From CAZTNW01 sp964614945 (GTDB taxonomy: Bacteria > Caldisericota > JANLFM01): a stretch of DNA of 64,000 bases. How positions within the stretch are numbered: position 1 is the stretch's first letter; every line of letters begins with the position of its first letter. The notes beneath the pieces were generated by a model. That model ran no database searches, was not told where the DNA came from, and was given only the letters and a program-made list of their open reading frames with translations. The translations under genes and the position numbers were made by a program. Of this stretch, positions 8,805 to 16,232 are shown piece after piece. The stretch is from assembly GCA_964614945.1 (NCBI GenBank), contig CAZTNW010000001.1, positions 310,001 through 374,000 on the forward strand, given 5' to 3'.

Positions 8805-9278
8805 ATGACTCCCTACATCATCGTTTCGTGGCAAGAGCCCCCCGAGGAAACACTCCGGATCGAGGCCGACATCGAGAACGAACCCTTGCTCTTTGAAGCC
8901 CGCAAGGAGGCGGAGGATTTCGTTCGAAGAGTTCTGATCCCGGCCTGGCCGATCCGCACCTTTCAGATAGTCCGCTTAGCGGAGAAAGGCGAGACCATGA
9001 TCACCGCTGATCGCGTCTGCGCTTTTCTCCGCAAGGATCGGCGAACCATCTACCGCTGGTTAAGGAGCGGGAAGTTCAAAAAGGCACACAAGGCAGGGAA
9101 GAGCTGGCTTTTTGACACAGAAGAAGTATTATCGCTACGCCCTGAGAGCATTACTTTCTTTTGGAAAATTGAAACGCCGAGCGGCCCGCTTGAGATGCTC
9201 TTCTTCTCGGAAAAAGAGGCAAAGAAGTATGCGGAGCGGGTCAAGCTGGGCGATTATAAGGTTGTGAGAGGCGGTTAA
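8805..9278 (+). CDS. Excisionase-like HTH DNA-binding protein
   Basis: The central part (M-I-T-A-D-R-V-C-A-F-L, T-I-Y-R-W-L-R-S-G-K-F, then G-K-S-W-L-F) matches the HTH_17/excisionase family of winged-helix proteins. About 65 residues before and 45 after it are of unknown function. ATG 8805 follows the previous stop directly and is preferred to the longer frame from 8727, which overlaps the previous gene. An internal ATG at 8997 is a second possibility. As a phage early protein it may act as directionality factor or repressor. Confidence 0.65.
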   Translation: MTPYIIVSWQEPPEETLRIEADIENEPLLFEARKEAEDFVRRVLIPAWPIRTFQIVRLAEKGETMITADRVCAFLRKDRRTIYRWLRSGKFKKAHKAGKSWLFDTEEVLSLRPESITFFWKIETPSGPLEMLFFSEKEAKKYAERVKLGDYKVVRGG

Positions 9279-9320
9279 CAGCTACGCTTTCTTGTCATTT
9301 CCCCTCAAGGCTGAGCTCCC

Positions 9321-9686
9321 CTATTTCTTCTCCTTTTTGGGTCTTCCCCTGCGGTTTTTAAGTTCTTCCTTCGGCCACTGTTTGACCTCATAGTACTTCT
9401 CCAATAATTCCTCCCTCGCCTCCTCGGATAGCCCCCTTTCTGCCTGAATAGCCAGCTCGACGCTGAACAATCCTTCGCTATCATATAACGAGGCGAGGGG
9501 AATGTGAAAATAATCGGCGATCCTTTCCCGCACCTCATCGGACAGGTTTCTTTTGCCTACCTCGGCCAAAGCAAGATGGGGGAGCGAAATACCGATAAGG
9601 GAAGCAAAATGCCCCCTCGTCAGGCCGGCGATGAGGCGGAGCTCTTCAACCCTTTTTCCGACCAGCTTCGGCGTTTTCGTTTTCAT
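9321..9686 (-). CDS. XRE-family helix-turn-helix regulator
   Basis: 121 residues. The HTH covers about residues 9-65 (V-E-E-L-R-L-I-A-G-L-T, F-A-S-L-I-G-I-S, then A-L-A-E-V-G-K-R-N-L-S). The C-terminal tail is very basic (R-R-G-R-P-K-K-E-K-K), an AT-hook-like ending. Its ribosome site is poor. It points left, convergent with the HTH gene ending at 9278, and probably belongs to the phage switch region with the repressor at 9935. Confidence 0.75.
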   Translation of the reverse strand: MKTKTPKLVGKRVEELRLIAGLTRGHFASLIGISLPHLALAEVGKRNLSDEVRERIADYFHIPLASLYDSEGLFSVELAIQAERGLSEEAREELLEKYYEVKQWPKEELKNRRGRPKKEKK

Positions 9687-9918
9687 AAAAAGCGGCGCAG
9701 GAGACCGCTGACTTCAGGCGGCAGCGGAATGCGCCTTCACCTTCCTTTCGCAAAGCAGCGTGCTTGCACGTTCAAGCAGATGCAGATTCTTGACATTCGC
9801 CGATGCCGATAGTTTGGTTCCATCCAATCTCCGTAGATCGAAATACCCTCAGAACTGTTTAACCGCCAGCCGCAGAGCATGGGACTTGGACTCGCATCCC
9901 AAGGTCGAAGCACTGAGG

Positions 9919-9972
9919 CTAGTCAACTAGGCTTTTACAAGCCTCCGCCTTTAGGCGGGGGTGGTTGACTAG
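9919..9972. terminator. Multi-hairpin palindrome at the repressor 3' end
   Basis: Outer arms ctagtcaac/gttgactag enclose two hairpins (aggctt/aagcct and ccgcc/ggcgg). The element covers the last codons of the repressor gene, giving its odd tail P-P-P-P-K-G-G-G. It could act as a transcription stop for leftward messages or form a cruciform; there is no long T-run. Confidence 0.45.
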
Positions 9973-10270
9973 ACTTGACCGCAGCGTGATATGCCGCTAA
10001 GAGCATATCCTTTTGTATCGTGTTAAGCAAGGGATCACGCCGGATGGCGTTCTCTACGCCGAATTCCAGATCGATATCCTCGTCGGTCAGGTAGCTAATC
10101 GGAACCTGAAGGACTTCGGCCAGTTTTTTCATCAGAGTGAGGCTGGGGCTAACTCTTCCGTGCTCCACGGAATAGATGTGCACGCGAGACACGCCCACCA
10201 ACCTTGCCAAGTCCTCTTGCCGCAATCCCATTGTGTGTCTGTATCTTTTGATTTTTTCTCCTGTCGCCAT
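9935..10270 (-). CDS. XRE-family phage repressor (CI/Cro-like)
   Basis: 111 residues with an N-terminal HTH_3 domain (residues about 6-60: R-Q-E-D-L-A-R-L-V-G-V-S, I-Y-S-V-E-H-G-R). Strong AAAGGAGG ribosome site before ATG 10270. It faces leftward, divergent from the replication genes starting at 10427, the classic placement of a lysogenic repressor controlling a rightward early promoter. The C-terminal half is short, without a LexA-type peptidase. Confidence 0.8.
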   Translation of the reverse strand: MATGEKIKRYRHTMGLRQEDLARLVGVSRVHIYSVEHGRVSPSLTLMKKLAEVLQVPISYLTDEDIDLEFGVENAIRRDPLLNTIQKDMLLAAYHAAVKSSQPPPPKGGGL

Positions 10271-10282
10271 GTCTGCCTCCTT

Positions 10283-10311
10283 TCATAACAAATTATATCA
10301 CGGCTTGTCAA
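10283..10311 (-). promoter_or_regulatory. Leftward promoter candidate for the XRE repressor
   Basis: On the minus strand, TTGACA (10311-10306) stands 17 nt before TTATGA. A perfect TATAAT (10297-10292) also lies in the interval, but its matching -35 is weak. Either could serve the repressor gene. Confidence 0.45.
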
Positions 10312-10353
10312 TAGCTGATAAGAAAAAAAAATCAAGAATTTTTTCATTTTGCA

Positions 10354-10384
10354 TTGACTCAACAACAATTTGTGTCAAAATGAT
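10354..10384 (+). promoter_or_regulatory. Rightward early promoter candidate
   Basis: TTGACT (10354-10359) followed by an AT-rich spacer and AATGAT (10379-10384). The spacing of 19 nt is long. The region between this and the leftward repressor promoter contains TGTCA and TGACT blocks suitable as operators. Confidence 0.4.
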
Positions 10385-10426
10385 AACAGGAGCTTAACAT
10401 AGCTCCGCAAAGAAAGGAGTGGGCAG

Positions 10427-11071
10427 TTGAAAGCAGAAGAAGAATTTAGAAAGAGGCTCGCCGAGCCGATGCCCTACAAATTCAAACCGGGGTGGGGATC
10501 GGGTTCTGAGCGCCCCGCCATGCCCTACATTGAAACCGAAGCCGTAATAGAGCGCCTGACTGATGTCTTCGGCCTGGGTGGATGGAAAGATGAATATTCC
10601 CCCCTCATCTTCACGGACAGGCGAGCGGTGTTGAAATGCCGCCTCTGGTTCAAAATCGGGGATGAATGGACATTCGTCGAGGGTATCGGCGAAGACATCC
10701 AGGACAGGGAAGAGGCGCGGAAGACTGAAAAGGAGACGGGAAAAACCGCTGAAAGCGATAGCCTCAAGCGGGCTGCGCGCAAAATTGGCATAGGCAAATT
10801 TCTCTACCGGTTAAAAATCCTCGGTTTCCCCTACAGCGCAGAGACGCAAAGGTGGGTTCTCCCGCTTGAAGAGATGCAGAGGCGGGCTGAGGGCGGGGAA
10901 GCGCCGGAAGCAGAAGAGATTCCCGTTGACGCTTGCTTCTGCGCCGACTGCGGAAAAGAAATTTTTGCCTCCGAGAAATACACTTTGAGGCAAAAAGCGG
11001 AGATGTCCACGAAGAAGACGGGGAAAATCCTCTGCTGGAATTGCCAGCAGAAAATATTAGGGAAGGAGTAA
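10427..11071 (+). CDS. Rad52/Rad22-family single-strand annealing protein
   Basis: 214 residues. The core has Y-I-E-T-E-A-V-I-E-R-L, G-W-K-D-E-Y and the signature S-D-S-L-K-R-A-A-R-K-I-G-I-G-K-F-L-Y, typical of Rad52/22-like phage recombinases that anneal single-stranded DNA. A C-terminal zinc ribbon (C-F-C-A-D-C and C-W-N-C) is added. TTG 10427 is the start, 7 nt after AAAGGAG; no ATG is available. It heads the replication block and would work with the nuclease at 12023 in recombination-dependent replication. Confidence 0.85.
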   Translation: MKAEEEFRKRLAEPMPYKFKPGWGSGSERPAMPYIETEAVIERLTDVFGLGGWKDEYSPLIFTDRRAVLKCRLWFKIGDEWTFVEGIGEDIQDREEARKTEKETGKTAESDSLKRAARKIGIGKFLYRLKILGFPYSAETQRWVLPLEEMQRRAEGGEAPEAEEIPVDACFCADCGKEIFASEKYTLRQKAEMSTKKTGKILCWNCQQKILGKE

Positions 11072-11074
11072 AAA

Positions 11075-11848
11075 ATGAAAGCGCGCAATATTAAACCCGG
11101 CTTTTTCGAAAACGAGGGCCTCGCTCAAATGAGTCCTCACGCCCGATTGCTCTTCATCGGATTGTGGTTGTTAGCAGACAGAGACGGACGGCTCGAAGAC
11201 CGCCCCATAAGAATAAGTAAGTCTATCTTTCCTTATGAGCAAATAAATATTGAGCCGCTGCTCGACGAACTCACAAAATTTCACGACAACGGTTCTCCGT
11301 TTATTGTTCGTTATACAATAAGTGGGAAAAACTATATTCAAATAACAAACTTTCAAAAACATCAACGCCCGCACCCAAAAGAAAAATCTTTTGGTTTTCC
11401 TTCCCCTTCCGATACCAGCCGTGAAATTCCACAGCAAAAAATGGAAGAAAAACGAACTAACCAGGAAACTTTCTGCCAAGAAATGAGAGAGAAAGATACA
11501 AGCCGTGAAATTTCACAAACCAACCAGGAAACTTTCTGTAAAAAACGTATGAATGATGAATATATGAATGATGAATATATGAATGATGAATATATGAATG
11601 TTGAATATATGAATGTTGAATATATGAATCCCGGAGAAGTTAACAATTCCGGAAAAGATAAGCCTTGTTCCGGAGAAGTTCAAACTCCGCCCTGTCTAGC
11701 GGATTTTAAAAAAGAAGAATCAAGTGGCGCGCCCCGCTATCAAATCGAGTGGGCAAAGAAGCGCAAGCCCGGGCTGCAATCTCTGGCGCAGATACTGAAG
11801 AAAATGGGGCTTGGCCGGTTAGGAGAAACAGAGTGCTCGTCCGCTTGA
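11075..11848 (+). CDS. Phage replisome-organizer-like protein with internal tandem repeats
   Basis: 257 residues. The first 105 match the N-terminal domain common in phage replication initiators (N-I-K-P-G-F-F, L-S/M-S-P-H-A-R-L-L-F-I-G-L-W, D-R-D-G-R-L-E-D-R, F-Q-K-H-Q-R-P-H). The middle is low complexity, with N-Q-E-T-F-C repeats and five 15-bp units encoding M-N-D/V-E-Y. The C-terminus is short and basic. Probably binds DNA at the origin and loads DnaB (23959). Ribosome site AAGGAG. Confidence 0.8.
   Translation: MKARNIKPGFFENEGLAQMSPHARLLFIGLWLLADRDGRLEDRPIRISKSIFPYEQINIEPLLDELTKFHDNGSPFIVRYTISGKNYIQITNFQKHQRPHPKEKSFGFPSPSDTSREIPQQKMEEKRTNQETFCQEMREKDTSREISQTNQETFCKKRMNDEYMNDEYMNDEYMNVEYMNVEYMNPGEVNNSGKDKPCSGEVQTPPCLADFKKEESSGAPRYQIEWAKKRKPGLQSLAQILKKMGLGRLGETECSSA
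11549..11623 (+). repeat. Five 15-bp tandem repeats within the initiator gene
   Basis: Five units of atgaatgatgaatat (the last two with gttgaat), encoding M-N-D-E-Y or M-N-V-E-Y. The unit length is a multiple of 3, so copy-number change keeps the frame. Such in-gene repeats in phage initiators can also be origin iterons. Confidence 0.85.
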
Positions 11849-12039
11849 GCGCTAAATTACCGGTGCGTGAGCTCTTCCGACGTTCCGAGAGCGTCTTAGT
11901 CACAGCGGGAAAAGAAGAAAATCCCGAAAGCGTTGATTCCATCATTGGTGCGGCCTTTAGCGTTTTACCCCGAAGGGCCCCCAATTTTCTCGGGGATATA
12001 ACAATCAACGTCGAGTACGAAGTTGAAGATCAGCTATAG
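11833..12039 (+). CDS. Small hypothetical protein (68 aa)
   Basis: GTG 11833 is preceded by AGGAG with 7-nt spacing and overlaps the end of the initiator gene. Product begins V-L-V-R-L-S-A-K and ends I-N-V-E-Y-E-V-E-D-Q-L; beta-rich, no family recognised. The 3' end overlaps the start of the PD-(D/E)XK nuclease gene, which fits translational coupling. The longer upstream frame is discarded because it overlaps the initiator gene. Confidence 0.6.
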   Translation: MLVRLSAKLPVRELFRRSESVLVTAGKEENPESVDSIIGAAFSVLPRRAPNFLGDITINVEYEVEDQL

Positions 12040-12994
12040 CGCGCTTAAAACTTATGCTGCCTGTCCTCGCCAGTGGAAGGAGCAGGGAGTCATCGAGTCT
12101 CCCGCTATGCGTCTCGGGACTGCCGTGCATGAGGCGCTTAAGAAAAAGGTCGGGCATCCCGAGAAAGATTGGGGGGAGGTTTTCTCGCTGGAGGATTTTG
12201 CGGACTATCAACGGGGGCGGGACATGCTGGAGCGCTTTGACCTCCCTACCGGCGAAATTCTTGGGCTTGAGGAAAGATTCGAATTTCCCCTGGGCGGTCA
12301 CATCCTCACCGGCGTGATTGACCGCATCGAAAAGATCGAGGGCGAGGTCGTAATCACGGACTACAAGACCTCCTCTTATCTGCCGACCGAGGAGGAATTG
12401 CGCGATCATCTTCAGCCTTCCGTTTACCTGATTGCTAAGCCTAATGCGAGTTTCCGCTACTACTATCTCGCTTACGGGATGATTTTGGATGTTTCTCGTT
12501 CGCCCGAGGACCTGAAGAGGGCGAGAGAGTACATCCTCTCGATGGCCGATAAGATCGAAAAGGCGACGGAATTCCCCGCTATCCCGCATCGCTTTTGTTC
12601 TTTTTGTTCCCTGCATGATTCCTGTCGGGAGTTACGAAAGTTTTTGCAGAGATCTCCTGCGGAAAATTTGGTTGAAGCGTGGGAAGATGCGCGTCTTGCC
12701 CGGAGGATATCGGAAAACAAAGAAGAACGTCTGGAGTCCCTCCTGATGAAAGAAATCGAATTAAGAGGGCCTATAACGGCCGAGGGAAAGACCTATTTCT
12801 TAGAGCCTTGGAAACAAAAAAAATACGATGTTTCCAAGCTTATAGGTTTGTTGAGCGAGAAGAAGTTGCTCAACCTTCTCTATATTCGTCAAAGAGACAT
12901 TCCTCGGGATCGGGATCTCTTTTCCGCTTTGCGCGAAGCGGAGTATACGTCTTACGGAAAGATAAGGGTGAAGGTTGTCGAAAAAAAGGGTTGA
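12023..12994 (+). CDS. PD-(D/E)XK nuclease with Fe-S cluster (Cas4/RecB-like)
   Basis: 323 residues. It has G-T-A-V-H-E-A-L, the core D in G-V-I-D-R-I-E and D-Y-K-T, all typical of the RecB/Cas4-type PDDEXK_1 fold. One Cys near residue 14 plus a C-x-x-C-x5-C cluster near residue 195 would bind a 4Fe-4S cluster as in Cas4/AddB. It probably acts as an exonuclease making 3' overhangs for the annealing protein at 10427. Start TTG 12023 overlaps the previous gene; the ribosome site is weak. No Cas neighbours, so it is a phage recombination nuclease. Confidence 0.85.
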   Translation: MKISYSALKTYAACPRQWKEQGVIESPAMRLGTAVHEALKKKVGHPEKDWGEVFSLEDFADYQRGRDMLERFDLPTGEILGLEERFEFPLGGHILTGVIDRIEKIEGEVVITDYKTSSYLPTEEELRDHLQPSVYLIAKPNASFRYYYLAYGMILDVSRSPEDLKRAREYILSMADKIEKATEFPAIPHRFCSFCSLHDSCRELRKFLQRSPAENLVEAWEDARLARRISENKEERLESLLMKEIELRGPITAEGKTYFLEPWKQKKYDVSKLIGLLSEKKLLNLLYIRQRDIPRDRDLFSALREAEYTSYGKIRVKVVEKKG

Positions 12995-13205
12995 TGCCTG
13001 GTTGCAAAAATATTTTTCCCTTGCCAGCGAAGCTTACCGAGGAAGCTGGACGATACTGGAGGGCAAGATCGATTTCGACTTAGTTGTCGCGTCCCTTAGC
13101 GCAGAAGAGAAAACGGAAATTTGGAACTATATTTCGACGGGCACGACAAAAAACTGGAAGGTGTTTCAGGAAGCGAGAAAAAAATTATACAAGAAGATGA
13201 AGTAA
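12975..13205 (+). CDS. Hypothetical protein (76 aa)
   Basis: TTG start inside the end of the nuclease gene. Basic, helical, rich in Trp and Lys (ends K-L-Y-K-K-M-K). Overlap with both neighbours suggests coupled translation. No family recognised. Confidence 0.6.
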   Translation: MSKKRVDAWLQKYFSLASEAYRGSWTILEGKIDFDLVVASLSAEEKTEIWNYISTGTTKNWKVFQEARKKLYKKMK

Positions 13206-13387
13206 AGCTTATTTGCCCCTGGCTCACAACGGCAAACAAGAAGGAAACGCAATGTTTCAAAGAAAGATGCGGTTTTGCCGGTTTTTGTTTCTACCACTTA
13301 ATCGCATTGAGCAGCTTGATCGGCAATTTCTCTGCGCTGAAGCAGGTTGTGACGAAGAGCACGGAGGCGCTGAAGAAATGCCACTAG
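13121..13387 (+). CDS. Small cysteine-rich protein (start uncertain)
   Basis: From about 13205 the frame encodes a compact Cys cluster (C-P-W...C-F-K-E-R-C-G-F-A-G-F-C) that could bind zinc or an Fe-S cluster. TTG 13121 is the first available start but overlaps the previous gene by 85 nt; translation may instead begin at a non-standard codon near 13210. Its stop overlaps the next ATG (13378). Confidence 0.5.
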   Translation: MELYFDGHDKKLEGVSGSEKKIIQEDEVKLICPWLTTANKKETQCFKERCGFAGFCFYHLIALSSLIGNFSALKQVVTKSTEALKKCH

Positions 13388-13593
13388 AAAATCTCGAAAA
13401 AGCAAGAAAGCGTCTGGAGCGGAAAATAAGGCATTTTCGCTTTTTTCTGCCCGACGTTTTCCGCGAGCTGGTAGTGTTTTTCGCAGATCGGGATCAGGAT
13501 CTGCTCTGGGAGGAGCTGAGTCAACTGCAAATAGAAAACGAGGCCCTCCGAGAGAGAATAGCTGAATTGGAGGGAAGGAATGGGGTTGTTTGA
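13378..13593 (+). CDS. Coiled-coil hypothetical protein (71 aa)
   Basis: ATG 13378 lies 10 nt after GGAGG and overlaps the previous stop. The sequence is two charged helices (L-E-K-A-R-K-R-L-E-R-K and L-Q-I-E-N-E-A-L-R-E-R-I-A-E-L-E), the second a leucine-zipper-like coiled coil. No enzymatic motif. Confidence 0.6.
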   Translation: MPLENLEKARKRLERKIRHFRFFLPDVFRELVVFFADRDQDLLWEELSQLQIENEALRERIAELEGRNGVV

Positions 13594-13792
13594 ACTGGAA
13601 GATTCGGGAGTGTGGTACGACGGGACATACATTTCTTTCGGCGATCTGTGCCGGATGCATTACCAGGCGATGGCCGCAAAGGAAGAAGCGATGGAATATG
13701 AGGGGCGAAAAATTCCGCAGAGACATCTTTCCGCCATGTATTGGGGGATGGTAAAGCGGAGTCGTCCGAAAAAAAAGGGAAAAAAATGTTAG
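13580..13792 (+). CDS. Hypothetical protein (70 aa)
   Basis: ATG preceded by GGAGGG with 5-nt spacing, overlapping the previous gene. The C-terminus is strongly basic (K-R-S-R-P-K-K-K-G-K-K-C). It contains W-Y-D-G-T-Y-I-S-F-G-D-L. Unknown function; possibly nucleic-acid-binding from its charge. Confidence 0.6.
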   Translation: MGLFELEDSGVWYDGTYISFGDLCRMHYQAMAAKEEAMEYEGRKIPQRHLSAMYWGMVKRSRPKKKGKKC

Positions 13793-15018
13793 GGGAATTG
13801 AGAAAATATGTCTACGCCTACCCCGATCTCTCCGACACCGAAATGGCCAAGAAGGTTGTCGCGGAGAAACCCGACTTGGCGGAGAATTACAAAACGGATT
13901 CCATCAGACGATACATTTCGTTCCTGCGGGAGCTTCCCGCCGACTTTACCATGTTTCCCCCAAAATTGCTGCACAAGACCATCGAAGAATTCCTACTGGA
14001 TCAACAACTCATCAAAAAGCGCAATCTGGTGAAGGAATTTAATGCTCCTCCGGAATTACTCGACCAGGTGGTTGCCAATATGAAAGTCCGGGGCTACAAC
14101 ATCAAGGCCACGGACGAATATGTTCAGCTCTTGCCCTTCACCATCGATCCGACCCCTCGCCGGGTCGATGTCGGGATTTTTAACAACGGCTGGTGGAGGT
14201 TCGGGGTGGTGGGAGATACCCATCTTGCCTCCCTCTACGAGCGTCTTGATGTTCTGGAGGCGCTCTACGATATTTTTCAGGCCGAAGGGATTACCACCGT
14301 GTTCCAGTGCGGCAACTGGATCGAGGGGGAGGCCATATTCAACAAGCACGAGGTCAAGGTTCGGGGGATCGATGGGCAAGTAGAGTACTTCACGGATCTC
14401 TACCCCTTTCGTGAAGGGATCACCACCTATTTTATCTCGGGTGACGATCACGAGGGCTGGTATCAGAAGCGCGAGGGATTCAGAAACATCGGTCTCTATG
14501 CTCAGATGGTGAGGGAGAGAAAGAAGAAGAACGATCTGAAGTGGCTGGGCTATGAGGAGGCAACCATAGAGATCGCTCATCCGGAGACCGGCGCCATCGC
14601 CCCTTTTTGCGTAATGCATGCCGGCGGGGGTAGCTGTTACGCCGTCTCATATTCGCTGCAAAAAATTATTGAGAGTTTAATAAATAAAAAACCAGCCGTC
14701 CTCGCGGTGGGCCACTACCACAAGGCCGAATACCTGTTCTACCGGAATGTGCACGGCATCCAGGCGGGTTGCGTCCAAGACCAGAGTATCTTCATGCGCA
14801 AGCAGAAGATACAGGCGCACATCGGGGGGTGGATCATCCGCTTTAATCAGGGCCCTGACGGTGCAGTTAATCGCTTCACCTCTGAATTTCTGCCCTTCTT
14901 CGATGAGCGCTATTACGAGCGCCGAGGATATTACGTTATGCCCGACAAGGTGGTGCTGGGCAAAATAAATAATGAAATACCTGGGCAAGCTTTGTCCAAG
15001 AAAAGCAACGCGCTGTGA
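13786..15018 (+). CDS. Calcineurin-like metallophosphoesterase with N-terminal HTH-like region
   Basis: 410 residues. Residues about 1-50 resemble a helix-turn-helix (D-T-E-M-A-K-K-V ... S-I-R-R-Y-I-S-F-L-R). From about residue 140 come the metallophosphoesterase motifs: G-D-T-H, C-G-N-W-I-E-G (where most members have G-D), G-D-D-H-E-G and G-H-Y-H. Phage enzymes of this type are thought to act in DNA end processing, like SbcD/Mre11, or as phosphodiesterases. ATG 13786 follows a purine-rich stretch and overlaps the previous stop; the longer frame from 13741 is a shadow of that gene. Confidence 0.8.
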   Translation: MLGELRKYVYAYPDLSDTEMAKKVVAEKPDLAENYKTDSIRRYISFLRELPADFTMFPPKLLHKTIEEFLLDQQLIKKRNLVKEFNAPPELLDQVVANMKVRGYNIKATDEYVQLLPFTIDPTPRRVDVGIFNNGWWRFGVVGDTHLASLYERLDVLEALYDIFQAEGITTVFQCGNWIEGEAIFNKHEVKVRGIDGQVEYFTDLYPFREGITTYFISGDDHEGWYQKREGFRNIGLYAQMVRERKKKNDLKWLGYEEATIEIAHPETGAIAPFCVMHAGGGSCYAVSYSLQKIIESLINKKPAVLAVGHYHKAEYLFYRNVHGIQAGCVQDQSIFMRKQKIQAHIGGWIIRFNQGPDGAVNRFTSEFLPFFDERYYERRGYYVMPDKVVLGKINNEIPGQALSKKSNAL

Positions 15019-15076
15019 GCCACGGCGGTGTTTCTGTCGAGGAACTCATCGTCCCTCTGATCCTAATATTATTATT

Positions 15077-15895
15077 ATGAGCGAAAATCAGGTCGTCCAT
15101 ATTCCGATGGAATTTGATGAGCTACTCACTAAAGCAGTAAATAAAATTCCATACAAACTAATGGGAAAATGGTTAAACAAAATCCATTGCGGCGATGCAG
15201 TCGAATTGATGAACAAAATGCCAGTTGCATCGGTAGATTTAATTGTAACATCTCCTCCGTATAATCTACGCAATAGTACTGGAAATGGATTAAAAGATGG
15301 TCGCGGTGGAAAATGGAAAAATGCTGCATTAATAAATGGTTATGCAGAACATGACGTTTGTATGCCTTATAAAGATTATATTAATTGGCAGCGTCGATGC
15401 TTGAAGGCAATGATGCGTGTAATTCGAGAAGATGGGGCTATATTTTATAACCATAAATGGCGTGTCCAGGGCGGGTTGTTGCAAGATCGTTCTGAAATAG
15501 TAAATGGATTTCCCGTGCGACAAATTATTATTTGGCAGCGTGAAGGGGGAATAAATTTTAATGCCGGATATTTTCTTCCTACCTATGAAGTAATTTATTT
15601 GATCTGTAAGCCAGGATTTAAACTTGCTCCTAAAGCAAATGCTCTCGGAGATGTGTGGAGAATTTCCCAAGAATCAAATAATCCGCATCCAGCCCCATTT
15701 CCCGTTGAATTAGCATTACGTTGTATTCAATCTACAAACGCAAAAATAATTTTAGATCCATTCATGGGTTCAGGATCAACAGCAATAGCCTCCGAATCGG
15801 CTGGGCGTGATTGGATAGGAATTGAAATATCTAAAGATTATTGTAAATTGGGGCGGGAACGAATTGCCGCCACAAAAGGACTTTATCGAAAATGA
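15077..15895 (+). CDS. DNA N4/N6 methyltransferase (T-S-P-P-Y type), AT-rich
   Basis: 272 residues. The catalytic T-S-P-P-Y-N motif is near residue 57 and the SAM motif D-P-F-M-G-S-G-S-T near residue 228, the motif order of beta-class adenine or cytosine-N4 methylases. Base composition is clearly more AT-rich than its neighbours, suggesting recent acquisition. ATG 15077 begins the conserved part; the frame extends upstream to 14972 without a ribosome site. No restriction gene is adjacent, so it likely protects phage DNA. It overlaps the next gene by ATGA. Confidence 0.85.
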   Translation: MSENQVVHIPMEFDELLTKAVNKIPYKLMGKWLNKIHCGDAVELMNKMPVASVDLIVTSPPYNLRNSTGNGLKDGRGGKWKNAALINGYAEHDVCMPYKDYINWQRRCLKAMMRVIREDGAIFYNHKWRVQGGLLQDRSEIVNGFPVRQIIIWQREGGINFNAGYFLPTYEVIYLICKPGFKLAPKANALGDVWRISQESNNPHPAPFPVELALRCIQSTNAKIILDPFMGSGSTAIASESAGRDWIGIEISKDYCKLGRERIAATKGLYRK

Positions 15896-16227
15896 CAAAT
15901 ACAATTATTCCTCCTGTACAAAGGAGCGCCATGACCGTGTTCCAGCGCGCCTCTCAAGCAACGCATTCTCTTGAGGGCTTGAAGCGCCCAGAGAGCTTCA
16001 CCGCCTTCCCCGAACATACATTGTTGGAGTCGGGCAAGGTCCCCATTGCCGAGATCGCCGAGCTCGCTCTTCGTGAAGGTCAGTGCACCAATCCGATCTA
16101 CCGTGTCCACCGCTGGTTTGCACGGCGTCTTGGCTCACAGTTCAGGGCTATCTTGACAGGCCTGTCCTTGAAGCCCGAGAAAGATCGGCAGGAGTGGACA
16201 AGGGAAAAGAAGGAAAAGCGGAGGTAA
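15892..16227 (+). CDS. Small protein with I-Y-R-V-H-R-W-F-A-R-R motif (DUF1156-like methylase N-terminal segment)
   Basis: 111 residues. The stretch I-A-E-L-A-L-R-E-G ... I-Y-R-V-H-R-W-F-A-R-R-L-G-S-Q-F-R-A-I-L resembles the N-terminal region of large DUF1156-type adenine-specific methylases, which normally continue into the methylase core. Here it ends after 111 residues and a type III-like Mod gene follows. It could be a detached subunit or a truncated remnant. The start overlaps the previous stop; a second ATG at 15931 has AAAGGAG upstream. Confidence 0.5.
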   Translation: MTNTIIPPVQRSAMTVFQRASQATHSLEGLKRPESFTAFPEHTLLESGKVPIAEIAELALREGQCTNPIYRVHRWFARRLGSQFRAILTGLSLKPEKDRQEWTREKKEKRR

Positions 16228-16232
16228 CGGCC

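Noticed and set aside
9840..9935. A tRNA-like gene between the two XRE genes
   Set aside because: A T-arm-like stem can be drawn on the minus strand, but the loop size is wrong and no acceptor stem was found.
12023..12994. Cas4, as part of a phage CRISPR system
   Set aside because: The fold and Fe-S cysteines fit Cas4/RecB-like nucleases, but neighbours are recombination and replication genes, not cas1 or cas2.
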